Shown piece by piece: positions 1-10,642 of a DNA stretch of 46,018 nt. The DNA lies in NCBI GenBank assembly GCA_015680685.1, contig MNCI01030254.1, positions 34,081-80,098 on the forward strand, read 5' to 3'. The notes under the pieces are model-generated. The model searched no databases and had not been told where the DNA came from. It saw only the letters and a list, made by a program, of their open reading frames with translations. This DNA comes from Gnetum montanum (taxonomy: Eukaryota; Streptophyta; Gnetopsida; Gnetales; Gnetaceae). Each line of letters begins with the position of its first letter. Positions within the stretch are counted from its first letter, which is position 1. Both the position numbers and the translations under genes were made by a program.

Positions 1-760
1 TCAAGGTTAAGGTCACAAGTTGTTGACAATGTACAAAGCTCCATTTAGATTGGAAGTGTTGGTAATTAATAGTACACAAGATCATAGGGAGAGTAGCTAA
101 GAGGAAGTTTGCAAGTGGAGTGATATGTCCAAAGGGCATTGTTAAGTTTTATGCTCCAGTTCCTCCAATATTTTCTAATAGTTCATGTTAGTATTTTTGT
201 GATTTCCTTATTTGTAACCTCTGCTTGACCATTGGATTGGTGGTGATAGGGTGTTGTTAATTTATGTTCAACCCCCAAGCATTGCATGAGCTTCTAAAAT
301 GTAGTACCTATAAAATGAGTTTTGTTATTAAAAATGAGTGCATGTGGCACCCGAAACCTATTTATAACATATTGTTGTACAAATCAAGCAGTTGTAGAAG
401 ATATGCAATCAGTGAAGGCTATAACTTCTACTTATTTCATACAATAGTTAACAATTATTATAATGTATGCCTTTTTATTTGACATGGAAGTGATGGAACC
501 CATGAAGTCAATGCCCAAAATATCAAAGTGCTTTAGTGATTAAATTGACTATTGAGGCCTCTCCATATGAGTGGTCATTCCACCATCATGTTGGTAGCAT
601 TAGAGTGGATGAAGTGGTGAGCATCCTTGAAAAGTATTAGCCAATAATACCCTACCATGATGATCTTAATGCTTGTGTGCCTCCTAGCATAGTGGCCCCC
701 ACAAGGACCATCATTAGCATCTTGGAGCATGCACAATTAATCAACATTAGGTATGCACCA
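1..760 (-). pseudogene. Element A integrase remnant
   Basis: The minus-strand translation runs from an HHCC zinc-binding region (about 620-760, with DGPCGGHYA and GYYW..LFKDAHHFI) to a DDE core. The first catalytic Asp sits in ILGIDFMGS (about 490-520). The second would be in FRVPHALIFNNKTHFIG (about 305-345), where Asp is replaced by Asn. The third, Glu, is in TPYHHQSNGQAEVTNK (about 205-260). Stops and frameshifts are scattered through it and the C-terminus runs off the window. The family inserts cDNA into chromosomal DNA. This copy cannot be functional because of the stops and the Asp-to-Asn change. Confidence 0.85.
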
Positions 761-949
761 TTAAACTAGGTTATTAGCACACATCTTATAAAGGTATTCA
801 TTAATTTCTGTGAAGTGTTTGTCCTGGTGAAGAAAATGTTGTTTCTTCCTACTGCCCCACTCCTATGACATCTCTTGAGTGAGATGATAGGTGAGAATGC
901 CATCATATTAATTGGGTTTAGTAAGCACTTTTTTAGTTATAACCTTGAC

Positions 950-1400
950 AAAGAGTTCATCAAGAAACTGATCTAAAAGTGGGCTTTCCTCCTCGTTGTT
1001 GTCCCATCTCAATTGAGACAAGTGATTAGCAACCACGTTCTTGGTTTTCTTTCAATCTACCATAGTGAGATTGAATTCTTGCAAGATCATTGGCAATTGT
1101 ATGACATGAGGGCTTACCGTTGGCTTATTCATCAGGAACCAGATTGCACTATGGTCTATGTGTATAAACACCTTGTTTCCAAGCACAGTGCCTAAATTTT
1201 TCCAAGGCGAACACCACTGCCATCAATTCTTTCTCTATTTTTGTGTAGTTTACATGTGCACCCACAATGCTTTTTCTCACATAGTGAATGTAGTAAGGAT
1301 ATTTTTGATCATTCAACTATGTGAGCATTGCTCCTAAGGCATAATTGGATGTGTCCATCATGATGTCAAAGGGCCTAGGCCAATTAGGTTCTTGTAGAAT
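950..1400 (-). pseudogene. Element A RNase H remnant and RH-INT linker
   Basis: The minus strand reads DIMMDTSNYALGAML, then VNYTKIEKELMAVVFALE (about 1200-1250), matching the usual gypsy RNase H signature (DASDYAVGAVL, then YTTTEKELLAVVFAL). It continues with IHIDHSAIWFLMNK and ends with NVVANHLSRL, the conserved C-terminal motif of this domain. In the family it degrades the RNA strand of the RNA/DNA hybrid during reverse transcription. It directly follows RT in element order. Stops interrupt it, for example TAG after GAML. Confidence 0.8.
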
Positions 1401-1941
1401 TGGAGTTTCTACAAGCTATTTCTTGAGTTTCTAGAATGCACCCTCACATTCCTTGGTCTAGAAGAATGAAGCATCCTTCTTTGGTAGCTCTATCAATGGT
1501 TTGGCAATCTTAGAGAAATTTTCAATGAAGTGTCGATAGTAGCTAGTGTGGCCAAGGAATGACCTCACATCTTTAACTATTTTTGGCTATTTGGTAATTA
1601 CTTGGATGACCCTTATTTTTTAGGTCTACCTTGATCACTTTTTTTGAAATTTTATGCCCTAAGACAATGCCTTCTTGGACCATTAGGTGTCTTTTTCACT
1701 AGTTGAGCCTAAGGTCTATCTCCACACACTTGTTCAAAACTTGCTCAAGATGGTCTAGGGTTTGCTCATATGTAGCCCCATAGGTGGAGAAGTCATCCAT
1801 AAAGAATTCCATCCTACTACTAATCTACTATTGGAAAATGCTTAGGACAAGGTGTTGGAATGTGGCAGGGGCATTGCATAGGCCAAATGACATCTTGCTG
1901 TATGCGAAGATCCCCCAAGGATTTGTGAATGTGGTTTTAGC
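1382..1941 (-). pseudogene. Element A reverse transcriptase, palm and connection (minus-strand arm)
   Basis: The minus-strand reading includes NPWGIFAYSKMSFGLCNAPA, TFQHLVLSIF, the catalytic box FFMDDFSTYG with both aspartates, LMVQEGIVLGHKIS, and [20 protein letters not shown] (one correction). These are RT motifs B to E and the RT-RH connection of plant gypsy elements. Several Trp or Gln codons have become TAG. The N-terminal fingers are missing on this side because the sequence is interrupted at the N at 1942. The flanking RNase H on the minus strand shows that this arm, rather than its mirror copy, is in register with the element. Confidence 0.85.
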
Positions 1942-1965
1942 NTCTATATAACACTAAAGGATCAG

Positions 1966-2526
1966 GCTAAAACCACATTCACAAATCCTTGGGGGATCTT
2001 CGCATACAGCAAGATGTCATTTGGCCTATGCAATGCCCCTGCCACATTCCAACACCTTGTCCTAAGCATTTTCCAATAGTAGATTAGTAGTAGGATGGAA
2101 TTCTTTATGGATGACTTCTCCACCTATGGGGCTACATATGAGCAAACCCTAGACCATCTTGAGCAAGTTTTGAACAAGTGTGTGGAGATAGACCTTAGGC
2201 TCAACTAGTGAAAAAGACACCTAATGGTCCAAGAAGGCATTGTCTTAGGGCATAAAATTTCAAAAAAAGTGATCAAGGTAGACCTAAAAAATAAGGGTCA
2301 TCCAAGTAATTACCAAATAGCCAAAAATAGTTAAAGATGTGAGGTCATTCCTTGGCCACACTAGCTACTATCGACACTTCATTGAAAATTTCTCTAAGAT
2401 TGCCAAACCATTGATAGAGCTACCAAAGAAGCATGCTTCATTCTTCTAGACCAAGGAATGTGAGGGTGCATTCTAGAAACTCAAGAAATAGCTTGTAGAA
2501 ACTCCAATTCTACAAGAACCTAATTG
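1966..2526 (+). pseudogene. Mirror copy of element A RT (plus-strand arm)
   Basis: This arm encodes on the plus strand the same RT palm and connection as 1382-1941, including FFMDDFSTYG near 2098-2130. It shares the same stops, which means it was copied after the decay. Neither neighbour continues the reading frame on the plus strand, so it is not part of a plus-strand element. Confidence 0.75.
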
Positions 2527-2527
2527 N

Positions 2528-2690
2528 TGGCTACCTCTTGGATTTCATGGAGGGATTTGTGTAGATGTAATGCTGGCATATTCTAGGATCAATTCTAGTG
2601 AGTTTAGGATATGACCAAGTAAAGGTTATTGGCCAATTGGTGATCACTTACAACAACTTCTTTTTCTATAGAGGAGTAAGGTTGACATTG
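2528..2690 (-). pseudogene. Element A segment just before RT
   Basis: The minus strand reads a degenerate GIDPRICQHYIYTNPSMK-like stretch. It resembles the conserved PR-RT linker of plant gypsy elements that precedes the RT fingers (pattern GISP.IC.H.IY). The RT fingers proper, about 300 bp, are missing between this segment and the palm at 1941. That is where the N-bounded inverted copy sits. From about 2690 to 3100 I see no domain. Confidence 0.5.
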
Positions 2691-3109
2691 ATAATAATTA
2701 GCTTGTCATTTTTTTAGAAAAGAATATTTCATTCCCACTGACAAAGTCTTAATTTAAAGGACTCATATTTAAAACATTCAAAGATTTTCAACTCTTCCTA
2801 ATTGGTTTCATTAGGTTTATTAGAGAGTTGACAATGGATTTGCTCCATCTCATCGATGCCTTTGATGTAGGCACTTGTCAAGCTCTCAAATTGCTTCATT
2901 CACAAAGTTTAGCTACTTTTAAGTTTAGCTATCATCCACTAGGTTCCCTCCTATTTTGTGACTGTTGCATATAGGAACCTTTGAATTTTAGATACATTTG
3001 CACACTGCTTGCATGCTATGATTGTTGTACTTTTTACAAATCATAATTTCTACATGTAGTGACACCTTGTGTCACTATACATGATGCATGAAATGTGCTT
3101 CCTCTCAAT

Positions 3110-3480
3110 TTTGCAAAAATCATTTTCCTTTGAAATTTTGAAGGAGAGGCCTCTGTTGTGCAACTGTGCATCAATTGTACTTAGCCAAGCCCTTTTCATT
3201 ATGAGTGGGAAACCCCCTTGTAGTTATCAACTCTGACCACTAGGAAATCAATAGGATATGATCACCTATAAACTATGGTCACAATCTTCTCTGCAAATAT
3301 CAAGGGAATGGTGATGGATTGATCCACCAACTTAAGATGAATATTTCTCTTCTTAAGAGGAGGTAGGTTCTAGGCTTTGTACATTTCATGAGATGTTAGA
3401 TTGACACTAGAACCTCACTTTAGAAAATCCTTGCATGACTTATTCCTAATGATTTGCAAGTAGATTAGAGGATTCCTAGG
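3110..3480 (-). pseudogene. Element A aspartic protease remnant
   Basis: The minus strand reads NKSCKDFLK, a stop, then GSSVNLTSHEMYKA, NLPPLKKRNIHLKLVDQSI, TIPLIFAEKIVTIV and YPIDFLVVRV. This follows the gypsy protease pattern: active site DLGSSVNLLP, LQLADRS, then the YPVDFVVLD flap region. The catalytic Asp falls where a frameshift or stop occurs and cannot be seen intact. In the family it cleaves the Gag-Pol polyprotein. It lies between gag and RT, as expected. Confidence 0.75.
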
Positions 3481-3539
3481 ATCAAATCTCTTCCCTAGAA
3501 GGTGGATAGCTATTATCCAATCTGTGACTATGTGGGTTA

Positions 3540-6016
3540 ACATTACAGTATACATCTTGGAAGGTGTTTGGTTTGAAGGGATTTCAAATGGTATTGTGGA
3601 GAATGAAGGAGAAGTAGGATAATTAGTTGTAGGTGTTTGTGAGGGCTTAGAAAGACTGCTTGTTTAGAAGAAAGGTATTTTAAGGGCTTATTCTTTGAAC
3701 CACTAGATTAGGGAGCCAACTGTAAGTTAACAACCCTTGTGACATTTCTTTACTATAGATGGGCTAGAATTTCACCTTACATGAATGGAGCTAGTGGTAA
3801 TTGAGTTAAGGATGGAGGTATAGGTGTAGAAGAATGAGGAGGATAATGAGGAAATGAGGATTTCCCTCTTGGAGATTGAGCTTTGTAATGCTTAGGAGGG
3901 TAGTAGTGATGTTGGAAAGAGGCATGACTAGAAGAGTCATGTAGAGAAATCAAATGCTGAACATAGTACCCATGTGAATTTAGTTGTTAGTAAGGGTACT
4001 ACTACCTTGGTGGTTGTATCCCCCACAATTGTGGATGTTGCCACTACTTGTGTTGCTCATGAGATTAGGGTGGAGCTCCACTCAGATAGTAGGCTTGTTG
4101 TTGGTGAAATTGCCTATAGTTTCCTTGAGGATAAGGCAATCTCCTGGGTTATTGCCTTCTTGCCAATATAGGATTCAATGCGTACACCCTAGACTCCTGC
4201 AAGTGTGACATAATAGGGTAACATTCTTTAGGATTCTCATATTGGTAGATGTCACACTTGCCATCATCATGTATTTTGAACTCCATAACCTCTTCAATGG
4301 TAGTAGCTTTGCCTTGACTTCTTTGATGGACATGTTCAACTTCCTTCATTTTCCTTCAATCACAACCACTACCTTACTCTTTGGACTCTTTTGTAATTCT
4401 AAGGGTAGTTTGGAACTTCTTGTCTAAAGAATCCCATATTTTATCTACCTTAACTAATATTTTAGAAATAGATTTTTGTATCAACAAGGTCTTATGTTAT
4501 ACCACTTTATCAAGTGGTGCCTCCTCCTCATTGTCACAAATCTAGGCCTCCCTTTTGTAGATGGAAGGGTCTCGATTGTACTCCTCAACAATTTCCATTT
4601 TTCCAACTCAACTTCTTTTTTGAACACTTACTCAATTAGCTTTTGGATCTGATGGGCTCATAATTTTAAAAGTCTCCCTTGGGCATATACTCTAAGAGTT
4701 CTTCTTGTTTATATTTTGAGCCCATCTATGATATGGCAGAGTTGCTCTCTTTGAGAAAAGCCATGACCTAGGCATCTATGTAATAGAAAGTAATATCTAC
4801 CCATAGCCACATCCAAGGATTCATGTATTCCTTATCTCCACCCTTGGATCTGCTTCCTTAGATTAGACACTTGGGAGTACATTTGATACTTGTCATTGAA
4901 GAGTTCAAGCATCATAGTTCATTGTTTGATTGATTTTAATTCTAAGAATTAGTACTAGCTTTCATCCTCCTTGATGAGTGTCCAATGAAACAACTTCAAT
5001 TTTTGCCATTCATTTTTAGTGTTCTGAAAGACATAGGCATCATGAAAGGCTTGGAGATGATTTTGTGGATCAAAATTTTATCCTCCTTAAAACTATTATC
5101 ACATCCAATTATTTGATTTGGCTATTTATCACGTGCCTCATTGGAATTCTCATGGCCTATGTAATGTTTAACATGTGTTTGGTTGCAAGAAAGAAATCAT
5201 CATAGTCATAGCCCCTATGATGGACATGATGCCTGTGATGCCCCATGCTATCCCTTTATTCATGGTGGTGGGCCTTTCTTGATTGTCCATGCTTATAGTC
5301 TCTACTATTTTGGTAGGGCCTACGATCATCTCTATCTTGCCAATCACCTCCATCATGGTATCATCCTCTGTAGCTTCAATTTGACCTAGAGGAAGAAGAA
5401 GATGAGGAGGATGATGATGGTGAAGATGAAGGAGGACTAGCACTAGAATGATGCCTGCTACTCCTTCTTTGGTCATGTCCATGATCACCATGTTTATCTT
5501 TATCATGGATTGTAAATTATGGTTAGGGCTCCCTTCATCAAAGATGAGGGAGGGAGAATCAATGTATTGAGAACCCCTAGAGAAGGGATCCTTTGCTTCA
5601 TTTTGATCTACTATGAACAAAGGGTTTGTGAATTGTTTTTCCTTTGATGCCTCATAGTGAGCCTCCTATTAACAATCTTTCTTCTATGGTGCCTCAGTGG
5701 GATGATAATTCCAATAGTCATGGTCCTACATAATATATTCTACATTAAGCTCCTAGATGCCCAATTTCATGGTAGTGTGGAGTAGCATCATAGGAACTGA
5801 TCGATTAGGCAACAACACAATGTTGCCTTCCATGTTCCTCCATTGCATCTATTCATCCTAGCTTAGGATGAAGGTGAAGTATGGAACATACTCATCTGGA
5901 TGAGTATAGATCACTTTGCATTATTGGGGCATAACTAGTTTTGACCCTTCACATCTTTGCTGATTGGATCCACCTTTGTATGGCAGTGGAGAATCTCCCG
6001 TGTGAGAAGAAGCCAT
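3540..6016 (-). pseudogene. Element A gag remnant
   Basis: The chosen start is the minus-strand ATG at 6016-6014, opening MASSHTGDSPLPYKGG. The core at about 4590-5100 carries gag-like stretches such as FHDAYVFQNTKNEWQKLKLF and QREQLCHIIDGLK, the latter resembling the plant retrotransposon gag core. At about 5170-5400 there is an Arg/Asp/His-rich tail (GGDWQDRDDRR, HHRHHVHHRGYDYDDFF). A proline/serine/threonine-rich spacer near 3560-3660 precedes protease. Many stops and frameshifts occur. An apparent 150-residue open frame at 5168-5620 is a different frame from the one carrying the RD-rich gag tail. Confidence 0.7.
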
Positions 6017-7172
6017 ATTAGATCAAAAGAAAAATAATGTGCTTTTGTTATTATTATTATTTTCTTAATGATATTAACTTTAGTGTTTGTTACAACATCA
6101 TTATATAATTTCACTACTCCTAGGTAGTGCACATAACTAACTAAAGTCCTCAAAAATGATGTCAATGATGAGCAGTGAGTAATTCCTATGCCCAACCATA
6201 TGAATTACTAGTATTCACTAAGTTACTCAGTCAAATTTTGCAAAATTTAGCTCTCTAAGTACACTTGATCTAGGTAGTGAATCTAATGGATGTGATTGTT
6301 ATCTTCTCAGTTTCACTTATGAAGTGAAAAGGTATGATTGAGTGTAACTGAGGCACATGATTTTTACCATTTTGTATTTTTCATTAATTTGCCTAAGTGC
6401 TGAAGATAAAGTAATTAAATGTTTAACTATTCTAATAATTAACTAATCCTAACATAAGCATTTGTTCCTACTTTCTATACACATCTTAAGCACGTTGCAA
6501 TGCTACTAGGTTATGAAGTGTTAGGTGCTACTAGGATTACCAAGTGTTAATGTATGCTTGAAGTGGTCATACTTATGTGCATTAATTAATCATATGAATT
6601 AATTACTTAAAAGCATTAAAGTAAATTAAATGACTAATAAATACATGAAGTAAACATTAAGCTAAGCTTAAGTGCTACAAGGTTCATCAAGAAAGCTCAT
6701 GTTTATTGTTATTCACATTGAGGTGCTCAAGTACATCAGTGCTTGAATAGAGATTTGTATAGTTCTCAACTCCTACTATGGGAACTTAGAAAATATTCTA
6801 ACTCTGGGAAGATAAAAATGCAAGAGTTTGGCTAGCAACTAATGATTAGATGTTATAAATGTGGTTGGTTCACACATTTATATAGGTGACACAAGACACT
6901 ATGTCAATGTGTATGCATTAATTGAGCAAATCACACTTTAACATGATCACATCAATGGGATCCCATCGATGCAAAAAAATGATGACTCATCAATAAATAA
7001 GAAGATTTCAAAAGTCCAACATATACATTTGAACTTAATACTGGAGCTACATCACAAGATACTAAAACTATAAATTAAAGTAGTAGAATTAAGACACATC
7101 ATACTAGGATAACACCATTAGTTAAGGTTTTTTAAAATAGTATGAACTAGTAGAACATAGATTTTACAAATA
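6017..7172. other. Non-coding: leader/LTR sequence between elements A and B, boundaries not resolved
   Basis: This must contain the 5' leader and LTR of A (minus) and of B (plus), but I found no matching second LTR or PBS for either. A TATA-like TATATAGG lies at 6879-6886 (plus) and could be B's promoter. A near-palindrome (20 of 22 positions) is centred on GGGATCCC at 6950-6971. I saw no coding potential. Confidence 0.4.
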
Positions 7173-8230
7173 ATGGCTAATGTACCTCATCTTAATCCAT
7201 TTCAATTACCCACACCATTGATATTCAATGCTTACCAAGACATGTTAAAATGAGCCTATAAATACCTCCCAGAATCATATATTATTGGTAAGGCTTATTT
7301 AGCAGAAGAATATCTACACCTATTTGAATTGGCCCTTGTTCATGGAAATATTCAATATCAAAAAGAAAAAAAAAACATGTAGTTTGTTCATAGGCAATCT
7401 TAGGGATATGACTAGAATTTGTTATTCAAACATGCCAAGTAATAGAATCACTAGTTGGGATGATATGAAAATCTTATTTATAGCCTAGTTTGATAATTAA
7501 ATTGAGCAACATCAATTATATAGCGGCCTAGTTCAAAAGAAATAGGGAAACAAGGTATCAGTAGGAGAATTCAACATTAAGTTTTAAAGAGTATGTGGCT
7601 TATTTCAAAACCAATTTCATCCAAGAAATGAAGTTTTAAGAGATACTTATCTAAATGCTATAGATCTTAGGATCTCAACTTGGCTACATAAAATTCCTAA
7701 TGCCAATACTTTAGCATACCTTTATAGTGAAGCTATAGAATTAGAAAGATATTAAATTTAATTCTTTAAAATACACATCCTTCTATAAAAAATCCCCAAA
7801 AGGGGATATTTCTAGTTCAAAATTTGGCTCAACCCAAGGCATTACCCTTAATTAGTAGTTCCATGAAGTTATGGGGTGAAGAGCTTGATAAAGATAGGCT
7901 TTTAAAAGAAATGCCAAAAAAAAAAAAATCATTAAGTTAGAAAAAGCTATGTTAAAAATCAAAATTAAGGAAGATAAAGGATTTAGAAATGGAAAAAAAT
8001 TAGATATCCAAGTTGAGTTTGAGGATGTTGAAGAAAAAGAGGATTTAGCCAATTCATACTTAATAGAATTCAAAGAATTTGAAGAACTCACATTCCCAAG
8101 CACACACTAGTAATGAAACATTCAAAAATTCAGAATTAGGATACTTTGCTAGCAATGAGGTCAATAATAATTAGGAGCCTAGATATGAACTTAAGAGTAC
8201 AAAAGAGAAACTTACCACATCTAGGGTAGC
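7173..8230 (+). pseudogene. Element B gag remnant
   Basis: The start ATG at 7173 opens MANVPHLNPFQLPTPLIFNA. Further on, with frameshifts, come ITSWDDMKILFIA, FDN, IEQHQLYSGLV, VSVGEFNIKF and LRDTYLNAIDLRISTWL. This is the retrotransposon gag core pattern of SSWDD..F..RF, then L..L.Q...ESV.EF..RF. The 3' third is Lys-rich (about 7900-8400), as in a nucleocapsid tail. Three or more frameshifts and many TAG stops make it non-functional. It is followed by protease in the same element. Confidence 0.75.
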
Positions 8231-8379
8231 AAATATAATACCCAAACCTACTAGAAAACATAAATTTTTTAAAGGAAAAGAAAATTCAAAGGAGAGATCT
8301 CAACCCAATAAAGAAAATTATCAAAATCCTCTCCCAAGATTGTTTAGAAAGCTAGGTTTTATTATGAAGGAAAATATGA

Positions 8380-8988
8380 CATAATATTATATTTAAAAAG
8401 GATTAAAGCTAATATTAATCTGTATCAACTTCTTCAAATGGAAAGATACTCCAAAAGAAATTTAGAAGAAATTAAGAATAATAAGAAAGTAGGTGACATT
8501 ACCACAAACTATATTCATAACTATAAACCTACTAGTAAAACACAAGTGGTGGTTGATCGAGATGCTTCCCCTTTCCTATTGACTCTTATGTTGAAGGATA
8601 GATATCTATATAATTGTTTAGTCAATTTAGAAGCCACTTCCACATTAATGCATATGACAATATGTCATCAACTGGGATTAAAACTAGAACAATACATTAA
8701 GAAAATGTTCAAGTTGACAAAAGTAGAGTCAGGATAGTAGGTTAATTATCAAACATGCTACTTTAGTTAGCTTTAGATCCAAGGGTCAAAAGTAGAGTCA
8801 CTATTCAAGTAGCTAATATTCCTAATTCCTATAGCTTATTATTAAGTAGACACTAGTGTTGAAATTTCTTTGGATATATAACTATTGATTACTTACATAT
8901 GTGATTTCTATGGAAAGGTGAACCAAATCAAATTTATATATATAGTGAACCACTAATGATAAAGAATATAACTTTAGATGGGAAGACT
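8380..8988 (+). pseudogene. Element B protease remnant, cut by insertion of element E
   Basis: An open stretch of 99 codons (8438-8737) carries LKDRYLYNCLVNLEATSTLM followed by MTICHQLGLKLEQ. This is the gypsy protease pattern LVDLGASTTLMP..ICHQLGL, but the catalytic D.GA is changed to N.EA. It continues as SRVTIQVANIPNSYSLLLSR (one correction) and GEPNQIYIYSEPLM. It stops at 8988, where E's LTR begins. The element resumes at 38447. The loss of the active-site Asp means no proteolytic activity. Confidence 0.75.
8984..8988. repeat. Left target-site duplication of element E (AGACT)
   Basis: The 5 bp AGACT lie immediately before E's 5' LTR. After the 3' LTR the sequence is AGAAT (38447-38451), 4 of 5 identical. 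Both lie in B's coding region, so the pair is consistent with one insertion of E into B followed by a single substitution. Confidence 0.5.
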
Positions 8989-9327
8989 TATTAACCTTTT
9001 GGTATGTCAAAACCTTAAGAAAAATATAGAACAAGGATGCTTGTATGGATGTTGTATTTGTAGGACAAGAACATGGAGAGCTCAAAGAAGGACATCTTCA
9101 AGGTCTCAAGGAAGCATGGATAAGTATGTGGAAGTACACGAACTCAGAGGAGAATGGGCAAGTAACAAAGACTGCAAAGCTCAAAGAAGATGCTACGGTG
9201 ATCAAGAGGAAGCCTTAGAATCATAAGATTAAATGCTGACAAGATGTCTCCTAGAGATAGTAGATGTCTACTATCAAGAGAAGATGTCTTCCTAGTGATG
9301 AAGACATCTTGGCCAAGTTGAAGGTTG
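8989..9327 (+). repeat. Element E 5' LTR, first part
   Basis: The opening TATTAACCTTTTGGTATG matches TGTTGACCTTTTGGTATG at 37948, and similarity runs to about 9046. Beyond that the 3' LTR has a deletion, so 9047-9327 is present only in this copy. It contains four AGATGTCT/AGACATCT words between 9243 and 9310. Element C begins at 9328. Confidence 0.75.
9323..9327. repeat. Candidate degenerate target-site duplication of element C (GGTTG / GGCTA)
   Basis: GGTTG precedes C and GGCTA follows it (17111-17115). The two differ by two transitions and could both derive from GGCTG. This is weak evidence on its own, but it agrees with the LTR termini on both sides. Confidence 0.3.
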
Positions 9328-10626
9328 TGTAGCAATTGAAAATCTCAGTTGCTAGAAAACCAAAACAATTCAGCGAAATAGCTTTAATCCTAGATTTGAA
9401 GGACCTCCAAAAAAAAAAAGATCCAAGATACCTTAGATGGTTTGGTAGATTATTGAGGAACTTGAAAAATGTAAATGGAGGTAGAAAATATCAAAATACA
9501 ATACAAATCTGAAAAAATAAATGCACAAAAATACAGAAAACAAATTCAACTTGCATAACAAAACTAAATTTTAAACTTTATTATAAAAATAAAGAATGAA
9601 TTCAAGAAATGTGTACAAGATGTGCCTAAGGTAGTAGGGGATTCACTTTGGTGGGGGTTCAAAACTCATTGAAACTGCTACAATTAGCTTCATGATCCAA
9701 AGGTTCTGTAACTCTTAATGCTTTTGAACCTTTGTTGCTCCTACACTAGATTTGCAATGTTGTTGATGCATGGGAGTGAGAGGTGTGAGGGGATTTTGTT
9801 GCCAAGAAGAGTCATGCTAGGGGTAAAGCCCAAAATGCTCAATGTTGGTACCCAAAACTCACAAAATCTCAAAGAGGGACAACAATGGCTATGGGGGTTC
9901 CATGCTGAAATCTGCTCCCAAAGGCTTTGTGCTTGCAATGAATTTACAATACTCTTGAATGCTCATGGAGTTGAATCCTATCATGATGCACAAGCTTTGG
10001 TTATATAGGTTTTATGGCTATAATTTTGCTACAAATTCTTTTGTTGATTATTGAAAAATTGATGTTATGTACAAGTGTTATAGGTGTCTAAATTTAGCCA
10101 GGTTTCTATGTATAAAAAGTGTTATACCTCTATAGCCTTAAAGCCATTTTGTTTACTAAAAATAGTAATAGGGGTACAACACACATGCTAGGGGGTGGCA
10201 TCCACATTGAGGGTGGAATGACATCCAAACTAGGAGGATGACATCCACATTGGGGGATAGTTGATGTCTTACCCCCCAACATTAGGGGTATGTGAGTTAT
10301 ACCCCTAGTAGGTGAGTTATACCCCCAGATGGGTATCTCCAACATGGAAAATGTTATTCCCCACATAAAACCCATAAAATGCCAATTTTGGCATCCCAAA
10401 AGGTATTTTTAACTTTCCAAGCTCAAATATAGACATTATGTGAATTTTTTCATTTGGGGGATGAGGCTTTAACCAGTTATGAAACATTTTTTAGCCTCAA
10501 AAGTATAAAGTATGTGATATTACACCTCATGGATTGCAATCTTTACATTTATAATAAAATTTAGCCTAAGGTTCCATGGGATGAGGATTACAAAGTCTGA
10601 AACATGTAAATTTTGTTGGTTTTTCA
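9328..10626 (-). repeat. Element C 3' LTR (1299 bp)
   Basis: It aligns along its length with 15782-17110, for example the ACTTTATTATAAAAATAAAGAA block at about 9575-9600 against 16017-16042. In element orientation it starts TGAAAAACC and ends GCTACA. By eye the identity is roughly 80%, clearly lower than between D's LTRs, so C is the older insertion. It contains irregular repeats of a motif like GGATGACATCCACATTGGGG at about 10155-10330. Confidence 0.8.
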
Positions 10627-10642
10627 TTGGATCCTCTTTGTT
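10627..10642 (-). other. Element C polypurine tract
   Basis: On the minus strand CAAAGAGGATCCAA lies directly before the 3' LTR start (TGAAAAACC). It is nearly identical to the tract in element D (CAAAGAGGAACCAA). The tract primes plus-strand DNA synthesis in the family. Confidence 0.6.

Larger units (their letters stand above)
1382..2526. repeat. ~560-bp inverted repeat flanked by N characters, probable assembly artefact
   Basis: Positions 1382-1941 are the near-perfect reverse complement of 1966-2526, with a 24-bp spacer. By eye I saw one substitution (near 1475 versus 2433) and about one length difference. Single Ns sit at 1942 and at 2527, next to the right arm. Two diverged TE copies in this old region would not be expected to stay this similar, so an inverted gap-fill or chimeric join is likelier than biology. 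Confidence 0.9.
1..6016 (-). mobile_element. Element A: decayed Ty3/gypsy LTR retrotransposon (Athila/Tat-like), truncated by window edge
   Basis: Read on the minus strand, the order is gag (3540-6016), protease (about 3110-3480), RT (1382-1941 plus a fragment at 2528-2690), RNase H (950-1400) and integrase (1-760). This PR-RT-RH-INT order is the Ty3/gypsy order. The RT box FFMDDFSTYG and the linker LMVQEGIVLGHKIS resemble the plant Athila/Tat side of gypsy. The 3' LTR would lie left of the window, and I could not delimit a 5' LTR, so no insertion age can be derived. Every domain has stops or frameshifts. The RT part is further disturbed by an inverted duplication bounded by N characters. Confidence 0.85.

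Noticed and set aside
1382-2526. Large hairpin or MITE-like palindrome
   Set aside because: It encodes RT in both arms, is bounded by Ns and has no TIR or TSD logic. Assembly artefact is preferred.
5168-5620. 150-residue His/Met-rich open frame on the minus strand
   Set aside because: The gag tail of element A reads in another frame (RD/RS-rich, HHRHHVHHRGYDYDD). This frame is a shadow.
6950-6971. Near-perfect 22-bp palindrome around GGGATCCC as an operator or att site
   Set aside because: A single occurrence with no supporting context. Expected at low rate in 46 kb.
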